From Streptomyces olivochromogenes (lineage in GTDB: Bacteria; Actinomycetota; Actinomycetes; Streptomycetales; Streptomycetaceae), in NCBI RefSeq assembly GCF_021538895.1, contig NZ_JADDRL010000005.1:62001-126000 (forward strand): a stretch of 64,000 nucleotides of DNA, given 5' to 3'. The position numbers and the translations under genes are program-made. The first letter of the stretch is position 1; the number at the start of each line of letters is the position of its first letter. Shown one piece after another: positions 1-8,422 of this stretch. The notes below the pieces were generated by a model. That model searched no databases. It was given only the letters and a program-made list of their open reading frames with translations, and had not been told where the DNA came from.

Positions 1-1
1 G

Positions 2-1165
2 CGCGTCCCGCACATCGTCTTCAACCCCTCCGTACCGCTCGACGCGTACTTCCCGAGCCCCGACTTCTGGCGGTCCTCGACCGCGGGACGCGCGGCGGGC
101 GCCCCGCGCACCGTACAGACCTCGGGCATCGTGCAGCCACCGGTGCACGCGCTGGCGGCCTGGCTGGTGCACTGCGCCGACCCGGGGCTGTCCCGGGCCC
201 GCGGCTTCCTGGCCCGGGTCCATCCGCGGCTGGCCGCCTGGCACCGCTATCTGCTGCACCGCCGGGACCTGGGCGGCGGCGGGCTCGCCTCCGTCGTGCA
301 CCCCTGGGAACAGGGTATGGACAACAGCCCCTGCTGGGACGCCCCGTTGGCCCGTGTCACGCCCGCCCCGGCCCGCTCCTTCCGCCGTGCCGACCTCGAC
401 CACGGGGCGGCCGAGGACCGGCCGACCGATCTCGACTACGGGCGCTACGTGCGGCTCGCCGGGGACTACCGCGACCGTGGATACGCCGACGGGCAGGGCG
501 AGTTCGCCGTGGAGGACCCGGCCTTCAACGCCCTGCTCATCGCCTCGGAGCACGCGCTGGCGCGCATCGCCCACGAGCTGGGGGCCGTCGGCACGGCCCG
601 GCACACGCGCGCGGAACGCCTGACGGCGGCGCTGGTGGAACGGCTGTGGGACCCGACGGAGGGGATGTTCTTCTGCCGTGACGTGCGCGGCGGGGGGCTG
701 ATCGAGGAGCGCGGGGTCTCCGGTCTGGTCCCGCTGCTGCTGCCCGGTCTGCCCCACGACATCGCCGCGGCGCTCGTCCGCACGCTCACCGGACCGCACT
801 TCGGCCTGGGCGACACCACCCGGCTCGTGCCGAGTTACGACCTGCTCGGCGAGGCCTTCGACCCGCACCGCTACTGGCGCGGCCCGGCCTGGTTCAACAC
901 CAGCTGGCTGCTGGAGCGCGGACTGCGGACGCACGGCGAGTCGGCGCGGGCGGACGCGCTGCGCTCGGCGTTCGTCCGGGCGGCCGACGACACCGGCTTC
1001 GCGGAGTACGTCGACCCGTACAGCGGCGAGGCCTGCGGCGCGCTCGGCTTCGGCTGGACCGCCGCACTCACGCTCGATCTGCTGCACCTGCCCCCCGGAC
1101 ACGGCGTGTCCGGCACGGGCACCGACACGTTCGACAGGAGTGACAAGGGAGGGGACCGGGCATGA
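2..1165 (+). CDS. MGH1/GH63-like glycoside hydrolase, C-terminal part (5' end outside window)
   Basis: The reading frame is open from the first bases, so the true start lies upstream; a GTG at 131 is internal. The visible part resembles the (alpha/alpha)6-barrel domain of GH63/mannosylglycerate-hydrolase-like enzymes: QGMDNSPCWD near 310-340, then YWRGPAWFNTSWLL near 870-910, the usual sugar-binding and catalytic-barrel signatures of this fold. No signal peptide can be judged. The stop overlaps the next start (ATGA at 1162), so it is translationally coupled to the debranching-like gene. The two probably act in one pathway on an alpha-linked glycan or glycoside. The substrate cannot be read from the sequence. 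Confidence 0.75.
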   Translation, partial: RVPHIVFNPSVPLDAYFPSPDFWRSSTAGRAAGAPRTVQTSGIVQPPVHALAAWLVHCADPGLSRARGFLARVHPRLAAWHRYLLHRRDLGGGGLASVVHPWEQGMDNSPCWDAPLARVTPAPARSFRRADLDHGAAEDRPTDLDYGRYVRLAGDYRDRGYADGQGEFAVEDPAFNALLIASEHALARIAHELGAVGTARHTRAERLTAALVERLWDPTEGMFFCRDVRGGGLIEERGVSGLVPLLLPGLPHDIAAALVRTLTGPHFGLGDTTRLVPSYDLLGEAFDPHRYWRGPAWFNTSWLLERGLRTHGESARADALRSAFVRAADDTGFAEYVDPYSGEACGALGFGWTAALTLDLLHLPPGHGVSGTGTDTFDRSDKGGDRA

Positions 1166-3099
1166 CGGACCGGCATCACCTGCTCGTGCACGGAGCGACG
1201 TTCGCCGCCGTGGGCGACCGCGGCGACATCAGCGGCGTACGGGGCGGCAACTCCCCGGACGGGTTATTCGTGCGCGACGCCCGCCACCTCAGCCGCTGGC
1301 AGCTGACGGTCGACGGCGCGCTGCCCGAGGCGCTCACCCCGGTCGCGGACGGGGACGCGGCGCGCTGTGTGCTCGTACCGCGCGGTGGTCGGCAGGAGCC
1401 GCCCGCCCACACGCTCTTCAGGGAACAGGCCGTCGGTGACAGCTCGTTCGTCGAGTCCCTGCGGGTGACCAACAACCGCCCGGTGCCGACGACCGTGCGC
1501 CTGGCGATCACCGCCGACGCGGACTTCACCGACCAGTTCGAACTGCGCTCCGACCACCGCACCTACACCAAGACCGGCGTCGTACGCTCCCGCCAAGTCC
1601 TGGACGACGGCGTGGAGTTCAGCTACCGGCGCGGCGAGTGGCGGTCCTGTACGACCATCACGGCCGACCCCGCCCCGGACGGCGTCGAGGAGACCGGCAC
1701 CGGCGCCCGCCGTCTCGTCTGGACGCTGGACCTCGAACCGCACGGCACCGCGGAGCTGATCCTGCGGGTGATGGCACGCCCGCACGGCGAGAAGCGGGCC
1801 CTGCGCGTACCCCGCTCCCCCGCCGCCCTGAACGAACAACTCCTCTCCCTGGAGGGGGAGTTCATGGAAGGCGTCGCCTTCCCGACGGGCTGGCCGGAGC
1901 TGGCGGCGGCCTGCGCCCGCGGCCTCGCCGACCTCGCGGCGCTCCAGGTACCGGCCACCGGGCCCGACGGCGAGGACCTGCGGGTACCGGCGGCGGGCGC
2001 CCCCTGGTTCCTGACCCTCCTGGGCCGGGACGCCCTCCTCACCTCCCTCTTCGCCCTCCCCTACCGCCCCCGGCTGGCCGCCGCCACGCTCCCCGCGCTC
2101 GCCGCCACCCAGGCCGTGGAGACCGGGGCGACCTCGGTGGCGCAGCCCGGCAAGATCGTCCACGAGGTACGACACGGCGAGCTGGCGCACTTCGGCCAGG
2201 TGCCGTTCGCCCGCTACTACGGCTCGATCGACGCGACACCGCTGTTCCTCGTCCTGCTCGGCGCCTACGTCGAACGGACCGGGGACACGGCCCTGGCCCG
2301 GCGCCTGGAGCCGCACGCCCGCGCGGCCATCGGCTGGATGCTGGACCACGGCGGGCTGACCTCGCGCGGCTACCTGGTCTACCGCGCCGACCGGGGCGGC
2401 CTCGCCAACCAGAACTGGAAGGACTCCCCCGGCGCCATCTGCTCGGCCGACGGCACCCGCGCGACCGGCCCGGTGATGGCGGCGGGGGCCCAGGGGTACG
2501 CGTACGACGCGCTGCGCCGCACGGCGTGGATCGCACGCACGGTGTGGGAGGACCAGGCCTACGCGGCCCTGCTCGAACAGGCCGCCGCCGATCTGCGCGA
2601 CCGCTTCCAGCGGGACTTCTGGATGCGGGAGCACTCGTTCCCCGCGCTCGCGCTGGACGGCAACGGCCGGCAGGTGGACGCGCTGGCGTCGGACGCCGGG
2701 CACCTGCTGTGGTCGGGTCTCCTGGACAAGGAGTACGGCGAGTTGGTGGGCCGGCGTCTGCTGGAACCGGACTTCTTCTCGGGCTGGGGCGTGCGCACGC
2801 TGGCGGCGGGCCAGCCCGCGTACCACCCGCTCTCCTACCACCGCGGCTCGGTCTGGCCGCACGACAACGCGCTGATCACCCTGGGTCTGGCCCGGTACGG
2901 CCTGCACGACGAGGCCCGCACGGTCGCGCACGCCCTGGTCGACGCGGCGACCGCGACCGGGCACCGGCTCCCCGAGGTGATCGCGGGCTACGGCCGCGGC
3001 ACCCACGCCGAGCCGGTTCCCTACCCGCACGCATGCGTACGGGAGTCCCGCTCGGCGGCGGCCCCACTGGCGCTGCTCACTGCGGTCGGGGGCGCCTAG
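1162..3099 (+). CDS. Glycogen debranching-type amylo-alpha-1,6-glucosidase family protein
   Basis: 645 aa. The N-terminal about 220 residues form the beta-sandwich 'glycogen debranching N-terminal' module, starting with a typical GATFAAVGDRGDISG stretch. The rest is an (alpha/alpha)6 barrel with GRDALLTSLFALPYRP and YHRGSVWPHDNALI, both typical of amylo-1,6-glucosidase-like proteins. No signal peptide is seen, so it is probably cytoplasmic. It overlaps the preceding glycoside hydrolase by four bases (ATGA). Streptomyces carry several such paralogues beside the genuine GlgX debrancher, so the true substrate (glycogen limit dextrin or another oligosaccharide) is not established. Confidence 0.8.
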   Translation: MTDRHHLLVHGATFAAVGDRGDISGVRGGNSPDGLFVRDARHLSRWQLTVDGALPEALTPVADGDAARCVLVPRGGRQEPPAHTLFREQAVGDSSFVESLRVTNNRPVPTTVRLAITADADFTDQFELRSDHRTYTKTGVVRSRQVLDDGVEFSYRRGEWRSCTTITADPAPDGVEETGTGARRLVWTLDLEPHGTAELILRVMARPHGEKRALRVPRSPAALNEQLLSLEGEFMEGVAFPTGWPELAAACARGLADLAALQVPATGPDGEDLRVPAAGAPWFLTLLGRDALLTSLFALPYRPRLAAATLPALAATQAVETGATSVAQPGKIVHEVRHGELAHFGQVPFARYYGSIDATPLFLVLLGAYVERTGDTALARRLEPHARAAIGWMLDHGGLTSRGYLVYRADRGGLANQNWKDSPGAICSADGTRATGPVMAAGAQGYAYDALRRTAWIARTVWEDQAYAALLEQAAADLRDRFQRDFWMREHSFPALALDGNGRQVDALASDAGHLLWSGLLDKEYGELVGRRLLEPDFFSGWGVRTLAAGQPAYHPLSYHRGSVWPHDNALITLGLARYGLHDEARTVAHALVDAATATGHRLPEVIAGYGRGTHAEPVPYPHACVRESRSAAAPLALLTAVGGA

Positions 3100-3274
3100 C
3101 GGGAGTGTTGACGAGCCGTTTGCCGGGTGTTTGCCCACGGCCCTGAACAGGGGCCGGAGGCGAACCGTACGGGAGGACGGCGGGCCAGGCGGGCCGGGAT
3201 CTCCGGCCCCGCCCAGCCTCCCCAGCGTGGTCCGCCGCTCCGTCCAACGGGCCTCGCACGGAAGGACCTTCGGG

Positions 3275-5530
3275 TTGCCTCAGCACACGAGCACGCGCCA
3301 GTCACTCAGTACGGCGGGGGAATCCGAGGGCGAGGTCCTGCCGCCGAATCCGACCGAGGCCGGGGCGGAAGGGGCCGAGGTCGCGGAGGTCGCCGCGATC
3401 AAGGGGGCCGCAATCAAGGGGGCCCGGGTCGAGCCGGTCCAGGTTGTCGAGGAAGCAGCGGCGGCGGCCGGGGCGGAGAAGACCGAGCCCGGAGGTGTCG
3501 GGTCCGACCAGGCCGAGGGCGGCAGGGCTGAGCGGGCCGAGCAGGCCGAGCCGCCTGCGGCGGAGGGCAAGCCCAAAGCCGCGTCGAAGGCCGGAGCCGA
3601 TGGCGCGCCGGACGCCAAGCCCGAGTCGGAGTCGGAGTCGGACGCCAAGTCCGAAGCCGCCTCGCAAGCCGGTCCCGAGGCCGCGCCGGGCGCCAAGACC
3701 GTGTCCGAGTCGGACGCCAAGTCCGAAGCCGATTCGGACGCCTCACCCGAAACCGCGCCGGACGCCAAGTCCGAAATCGCACCGGCTGCCGAGCCCAAAT
3801 CCGATGCGGACGCCAAGCGCGCAGCCGCGCCAGGCGCTGTCGCGTCCCGGGCCTGGCTCGGGCGGCGGATGTGGCGTGGGTGGCGGGCCAAGCATCCCGC
3901 GGCCGCTCGGGTGTTGTCCCTGACCGCGACCTTCCTCTCCGCGCTCCTCGTCTACATCTGTCTGCAGATGCCCAGCACGCTCGGCAACCTGAAGCTCGCG
4001 GAGTTCACGCGGCTGCCGGCCGAGGCGATCATGGGCGCGGTGGTGCTGCTGAGCCTGCCGCGCAAGCCGCGGCTCATCGTGTCGGCGCTGACCGGCGCGC
4101 TCCTCGGTGTCATCACCGTGCTGAACATGTTCGACATGGGCTTCAACGAGTACCTGGGCCGGCACTTCAACATCATCCTGGACTGGTCGCTGTTCGACGA
4201 CGCCCGCGCGTACCTGGACGACACGCTCGGCAGGCCGGCCGAACTCGGCCTCAGCCTCGGCGTCGTGGTGCTGGTCTTCCTGCTCGTCACCCTCGTCGCG
4301 CTGGCGACCGTACGGCTGAGCAACCAGCTGGTCCGGCACCGGGCCAAGGCCTCCCGGGCCACGCTGATCGTCGGCACGGTCTGGATCACCTGCACCGCGC
4401 TCGGCCTGACGGTCGGCGGCATTCCGATCGCCTCGCAGCACACCGCGGGCGTGCTGAAGGTCCAGGCCCGTACCGTGCGCGACACGCTCCGGGACGAGGC
4501 GGAGTTCCGGAAGGTCGCCAAGGTGGACGCCTTCGGGAACACGCCGGCCTCCCAGCTGGTCCCGGACCTGCGCGGCAAGGACATGATCTTCACGTTCATC
4601 GAGAGCTACGGCCGCAGCGCCGTCGAGGACCCGATCATGGCGCCCGGCGTCGACAAGACGCTCGACGAGCGCACGGCGGCCCTGGAGAAGGCGGGCTTCC
4701 ACGCCAAGAGCGGCTGGCTGACGTCGGCGACGTACGGCGGCAGCAGCTGGCTCGGCCACTCCACCACCATGTCGGGCCTGTGGATCAGCAACCAGCAGCG
4801 CTACCGCACGGTCATGGCCAGCGACCACCTCAGCCTGACGAAGGTCTTCAAGAAGACCGGCGCCTGGAACACGGTCGGTGTGATGCCGGGCGTGCAGAAG
4901 GGCTGGCCGGAGCAGAAGTACTACGGCCTCGACAAGGTCTACAACGCCTTCCAGCTCGGCTACCGGGGGCCGAAGTTCAGCTGGTCGACCATGCCCGACC
5001 AGTACGCGCTGGAGCAGTTCCAGCAGCGCGTGCACGGCAAGAAGCACGCCAAGCCGATGATGTCCGAACTCATCCTGACCTCCAGCCACCAGCCCTGGGC
5101 GCCGATCCCGAAGATGGTCGGCTGGGACCAGCTCGGCGACGGCTCGGTCTTCAAGTCGATCCAGCAGGCGGGCAACAAGCCGGGGGACGTCATCGCCGAC
5201 ACCACCAAGTCCCGTCAGGAGTACGGCAAGTCGATCCAGTACTCGGTGACCGCGCTGACCCAGTGGCTGGAGCGCTACGGCTCCGACGACACCGTGCTCG
5301 TGTTCCTCGGCGACCACCAGCCGATCGCCCGGGTCAGCGGCAACCACGCCAGCCGTGACGTGCCGATCTCCATCGTCGCCAAGGACCCGAAGGTCCTCGA
5401 CAAGATCGCCGGCTGGAACTGGACGGACGGCCTGCGCCCGGCCCACAACGCCCCGGTGTGGAAGATGAGCTCGTTCCGAGACCGCTTCCTCACCGCGTAC
5501 GGCTCGACCCCGCACCCCAAGAAGGGCTAG
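3275..5530 (+). CDS. LTA synthase-like membrane sulfatase/phosphoglycerol transferase family protein
   Basis: 751 aa from a TTG at 3275, chosen because GAAGGA lies eight bases upstream; the frame stays open to a TTG at 3131 without a good ribosome site. Residues 1-200 are low complexity, rich in Ala, Glu, Lys, Asp and Ser, with repeats of the type SESDAKSEA. Five hydrophobic segments follow (about 212-232, 247-263, 266-288, 324-345, 362-383). The extracytoplasmic alkaline-phosphatase-fold domain runs from about 436 to 740 and includes FTFIESYGRS and FLGDHQP. This is the topology of LtaS-type enzymes, which move phosphoglycerol units onto cell-envelope polymers. Streptomyces homologues are usually annotated only as sulfatase. 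The gene stands alone, so its acceptor is unknown. Confidence 0.75.
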   Translation: MPQHTSTRQSLSTAGESEGEVLPPNPTEAGAEGAEVAEVAAIKGAAIKGARVEPVQVVEEAAAAAGAEKTEPGGVGSDQAEGGRAERAEQAEPPAAEGKPKAASKAGADGAPDAKPESESESDAKSEAASQAGPEAAPGAKTVSESDAKSEADSDASPETAPDAKSEIAPAAEPKSDADAKRAAAPGAVASRAWLGRRMWRGWRAKHPAAARVLSLTATFLSALLVYICLQMPSTLGNLKLAEFTRLPAEAIMGAVVLLSLPRKPRLIVSALTGALLGVITVLNMFDMGFNEYLGRHFNIILDWSLFDDARAYLDDTLGRPAELGLSLGVVVLVFLLVTLVALATVRLSNQLVRHRAKASRATLIVGTVWITCTALGLTVGGIPIASQHTAGVLKVQARTVRDTLRDEAEFRKVAKVDAFGNTPASQLVPDLRGKDMIFTFIESYGRSAVEDPIMAPGVDKTLDERTAALEKAGFHAKSGWLTSATYGGSSWLGHSTTMSGLWISNQQRYRTVMASDHLSLTKVFKKTGAWNTVGVMPGVQKGWPEQKYYGLDKVYNAFQLGYRGPKFSWSTMPDQYALEQFQQRVHGKKHAKPMMSELILTSSHQPWAPIPKMVGWDQLGDGSVFKSIQQAGNKPGDVIADTTKSRQEYGKSIQYSVTALTQWLERYGSDDTVLVFLGDHQPIARVSGNHASRDVPISIVAKDPKVLDKIAGWNWTDGLRPAHNAPVWKMSSFRDRFLTAYGSTPHPKKG

Positions 5531-5552
5531 CCCAAGCGCGGGCGAGGAAGGC

Positions 5553-6695
5553 TCAGCCCCCGGACGTGTCCAGTTCCGCGTCCTCGCTCACGCCCGCGCA
5601 GTCGTACGGGTCCTTCAGCCACCCGTCGGGCAACACCACCCGGTTGTTGCCCGACGTCCGGCCGCGAGGACCGTCGGCGCCGACCGGCCACGCCTGGTCG
5701 AGATCCAGCTCGTCGAGGCCCTCCCCAAGTTCCGCCAGCGACGACGTGATCGCGAGCCGCCCCCGCATCTCGGAGCCGACCGCGAAGCCCTTGAGGTACC
5801 AGGCGACGTGCTTGCGGAAGTCGATGACGCCCCGCGCCTCGTCGCCGATCCACTCGCCGAGCAGCGTGGCGTGCCGCACCATGACGTCGGCCACCTCACG
5901 CAGCGTCGGCCGCGCGATGGCGTCGGTCCGCCCCTCGAACGCCGCCACGAGATCCGCGAACAGCCACGGCCGGCCCAGGCAGCCCCGGCCCACGACCACC
6001 CCGTCGCAGCCGGTCTCGCGCACCATCCGCAACGCGTCCTCGGCCGACCAGATGTCCCCGTTGCCGAGCACGGGAATCTCCGGCACATGCTCCTTGAGCC
6101 GCGCGATGGCGTCCCAGTCGGCGGTACCGCCGTAGTGCTGGGAGGCGGTGCGGCCGTGCAGCGCGATGGCGGTGACACCCTCCTCGACGGCGATCCGCCC
6201 GGCGTCGAGGTAGGTGATGTGGTCGTCGTCGATGCCCTTGCGCATCTTCATGGTGACCGGGATGTCGCCCGCCCCGCTGACCGCCTCGCGCAGGATGGCC
6301 CGCAGCAGGTTGCGCTTGTACGGCAGGGCGGACCCGCCGCCCTTGCGCGTCACCTTGGGCACCGGGCAGCCGAAGTTCAGGTCGATGTGGTCGGCGAGGT
6401 CCTCCTCCGCGATCATGCGGACGGCCTTGCCGACGGTCGCCGGGTCGACGCCGTACAGCTGGATCGAGCGCGGCTTCTCGGTCGCGTCGAAGTGGATCAG
6501 CTGCATGGTCTTCTCGTTGCGCTCGACCAGCGCCCGGGTCGTGATCATCTCGCTCACGAACAGGCCCTTGCCGCCGCTGAACTCCCGGCACAGGGTGCGG
6601 AAGGGTGCGTTCGTGATCCCGGCCATGGGGGCGAGCACGACGGGCGGCCGGACGGTGTGCGGGCCGATCTGCAAGGGGGACTCGGGCGTGGGCAT
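5553..6695 (-). CDS. dus: tRNA-dihydrouridine synthase (DusB/NifR3 family)
   Basis: 380 aa FMN-dependent TIM-barrel enzyme that reduces uridines in the tRNA D-loop. LAPMAGITNAPFR near residue 20 is the FMN-binding start of the family. LNFGCPVPKVTRKGGGSAL near 110 carries the catalytic cysteine. LHGRTASQHYGGTADW and GNGDIWSAEDA complete the signature. It is convergent with the LTA-synthase-like gene (22 bases between stops) and divergent from the DHA2 transporter. It looks like an ordinary housekeeping gene. Confidence 0.93.
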   Translation of the reverse strand: MPTPESPLQIGPHTVRPPVVLAPMAGITNAPFRTLCREFSGGKGLFVSEMITTRALVERNEKTMQLIHFDATEKPRSIQLYGVDPATVGKAVRMIAEEDLADHIDLNFGCPVPKVTRKGGGSALPYKRNLLRAILREAVSGAGDIPVTMKMRKGIDDDHITYLDAGRIAVEEGVTAIALHGRTASQHYGGTADWDAIARLKEHVPEIPVLGNGDIWSAEDALRMVRETGCDGVVVGRGCLGRPWLFADLVAAFEGRTDAIARPTLREVADVMVRHATLLGEWIGDEARGVIDFRKHVAWYLKGFAVGSEMRGRLAITSSLAELGEGLDELDLDQAWPVGADGPRGRTSGNNRVVLPDGWLKDPYDCAGVSEDAELDTSGG

Positions 6696-6735
6696 TGCCC
6701 CATTGTCGCGTATCAGGGATGATCATGTAGCAGTC

Positions 6736-6756
6736 ATTAGTTAGACGCACTATTGA
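6736..6756. promoter_or_regulatory. Imperfect palindrome in the dus / DHA2 transporter intergenic region
   Basis: ATTAGT-N7-ACTATT (5 of 6 arm positions match) lies in a conspicuously AT-rich stretch. It overlaps TATTGA (6751-6756), a possible -10 box for the transporter at 6769. Such palindromes often bind TetR or MarR repressors of DHA2 exporters, but no regulator gene is adjacent. Weak evidence. Confidence 0.3.
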
Positions 6757-6768
6757 AATCGGCGTACG

Positions 6769-8244
6769 ATGGAACCCATGCCGGAGCTCAGTCAACGCCG
6801 ACGTCTGCTCGTTCTCGCCATCTGCTGCATGAGCCTGCTGATCGTGGGCCTGGACGTCACCGTCCTGAACGTGGCCCTGCCCTCGATGCAGCGCGAGCTG
6901 CACGCGAGCACCGCGGGCATGCAGTGGACGATCGACGCGTACACCCTGGTCCTCGCCTCGCTGCTGATGCTCGCCGGCTCCACCGCCGACCGCGTCGGCC
7001 GCAAGCGCGTCTTCATGACCGGCCTCGTCGTCTTCACCCTCGGCTCGGTGCTGTGCTCGGTCGCCCCCAACCTGGAGGCGCTCATCGTCTTCCGCATGAT
7101 CCAGGCGGTCGGCGGTTCGATGCTCAACCCGGTCGCCATGTCGATCATCACCAACACCTTCACGGACCCGCGCGAGCGGGCCCGTGCCATCGGCGTGTGG
7201 GGCGGCGTCGTCGGCATATCCATGGCCGCCGGCCCGCTGGTCGGCGGCCTGCTCGTGCAGTCGGTCGGCTGGCGCTCGATCTTCTGGATCAACCTGCCGG
7301 TGGGCCTGGCCGCCCTGCTGCTCACCCTGCGCTTCGTGCCCGAGTCCCGCGCCCCCCGGGCCCGCCGCCCCGACCCCGTCGGACAGCTCCTGGTCATCGC
7401 CCTGTTCGGCTCCCTGACGTACGCGATCATCGAGGCCCCGGACTCCGGCGCCGGCGCGGTCGCCCCGTACGCCGTGCTGGCCCTGGCCGCCCTGCTCGGC
7501 CTGCTCCGGTACGAGCCACGGCGTGCTGAACCCCTCATCGACCTGCGCTTCTTCCGTTCGGCGCCGTTCAGCGGGGCCACCGTGATCGCGATCAGCGCGT
7601 TCGCGGCACTGGGCGGGTTCCTGTTCCTGTCCACGCTCTACCTGCAGAACGTGCGTGGGCTCGACGCGCTGCACGCGGGCCTGTGGATGCTGCCGATGGC
7701 GGCGCCGACCTGTCTGTGCGCGCCGCTGTCCGGGCGGCTGGTCGGCAGCCGGGGGCCGCGGCTGCCGCTGCTGATCGCCGGGTGCGCGATGACCGCGAGC
7801 GGCGTGCTGTTCGCGGGGTTCGAGGCCGAGACGTCGAATGCCACGCTCTTCGTCGGCTACGTCCTGTTCGGCATCGGCTTCGGCTTCGTGAACGCGCCGA
7901 TCACCAACACCGCGGTGTCCGGGATGCCGCGGGCCCAGGCCGGGGTGGCGGCCGCCGTCGCCTCCACCAGCAGGCAGCTCGGGCAGACGCTGGGGGTGGC
8001 CGTGGTGGGGGCCGTACTGGCCGCCGGGGTGGGCTCGTCGTCGTACGGGGACGCGTTCGTCGCGGCGGCGCGGCCGGGGTGGTGGATCCTCACGGCGTGC
8101 GGCCTGTCCGTACTCGCCGTCGGCGCGGCGACCAGCGGCCGCTGGGCCCGCGGCACCGCCGAGCGGACGGCCGAGCGCCTGGAGTCCCCGGAGGTCAAGC
8201 AGTCCCTGGGAACCGCGGCGACCTCACAGCCGCGCGTCGGCTGA
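6769..8244 (+). CDS. DHA2-family MFS drug/proton antiporter
   Basis: 491 aa with about 14 predicted membrane helices. Motif C-like sequence LDVTVLNVALPSM lies in helix 1, and the loop motif GSTADRVGRKRVF lies between helices 2 and 3. These are the hallmarks of EmrB/QacA-type exporters that extrude hydrophobic compounds using the proton gradient. It is divergent from dus. ATG at 6769 is used; ATG at 6778 is an equally possible start because neither has a strong ribosome site. No regulator is adjacent. The substrate is unknown. Confidence 0.85.
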   Translation: MEPMPELSQRRRLLVLAICCMSLLIVGLDVTVLNVALPSMQRELHASTAGMQWTIDAYTLVLASLLMLAGSTADRVGRKRVFMTGLVVFTLGSVLCSVAPNLEALIVFRMIQAVGGSMLNPVAMSIITNTFTDPRERARAIGVWGGVVGISMAAGPLVGGLLVQSVGWRSIFWINLPVGLAALLLTLRFVPESRAPRARRPDPVGQLLVIALFGSLTYAIIEAPDSGAGAVAPYAVLALAALLGLLRYEPRRAEPLIDLRFFRSAPFSGATVIAISAFAALGGFLFLSTLYLQNVRGLDALHAGLWMLPMAAPTCLCAPLSGRLVGSRGPRLPLLIAGCAMTASGVLFAGFEAETSNATLFVGYVLFGIGFGFVNAPITNTAVSGMPRAQAGVAAAVASTSRQLGQTLGVAVVGAVLAAGVGSSSYGDAFVAAARPGWWILTACGLSVLAVGAATSGRWARGTAERTAERLESPEVKQSLGTAATSQPRVG

Positions 8245-8422
8245 ACGGCCGCGCTTCCGCCGGGGCCTCCCCCCTCTGTCTCCTTGCGTGGGCGGCACCA
8301 CCGCGTCCAAATAGCCCACTGCACCGGCCCATAGCAGGCGCAAGCCGGTGATAACGCCTACCGTCGCGAGGGGCGACAGCCCACGCGACGCAGACGGAGA
8401 CAGGGCCGTAAGGAGACGGGGC

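Noticed and set aside
1264..3138. Minus-strand open frame of 624 codons opposite the debranching-like gene.
   Set aside because: Its product is Arg/Gly/Val-rich and without domain motifs, while the plus strand encodes a clear enzyme.
3743..5515. Minus-strand open frame of 590 codons opposite the LTA-synthase-like gene.
   Set aside because: Low-complexity antisense translation; the plus strand has membrane helices and a catalytic domain.
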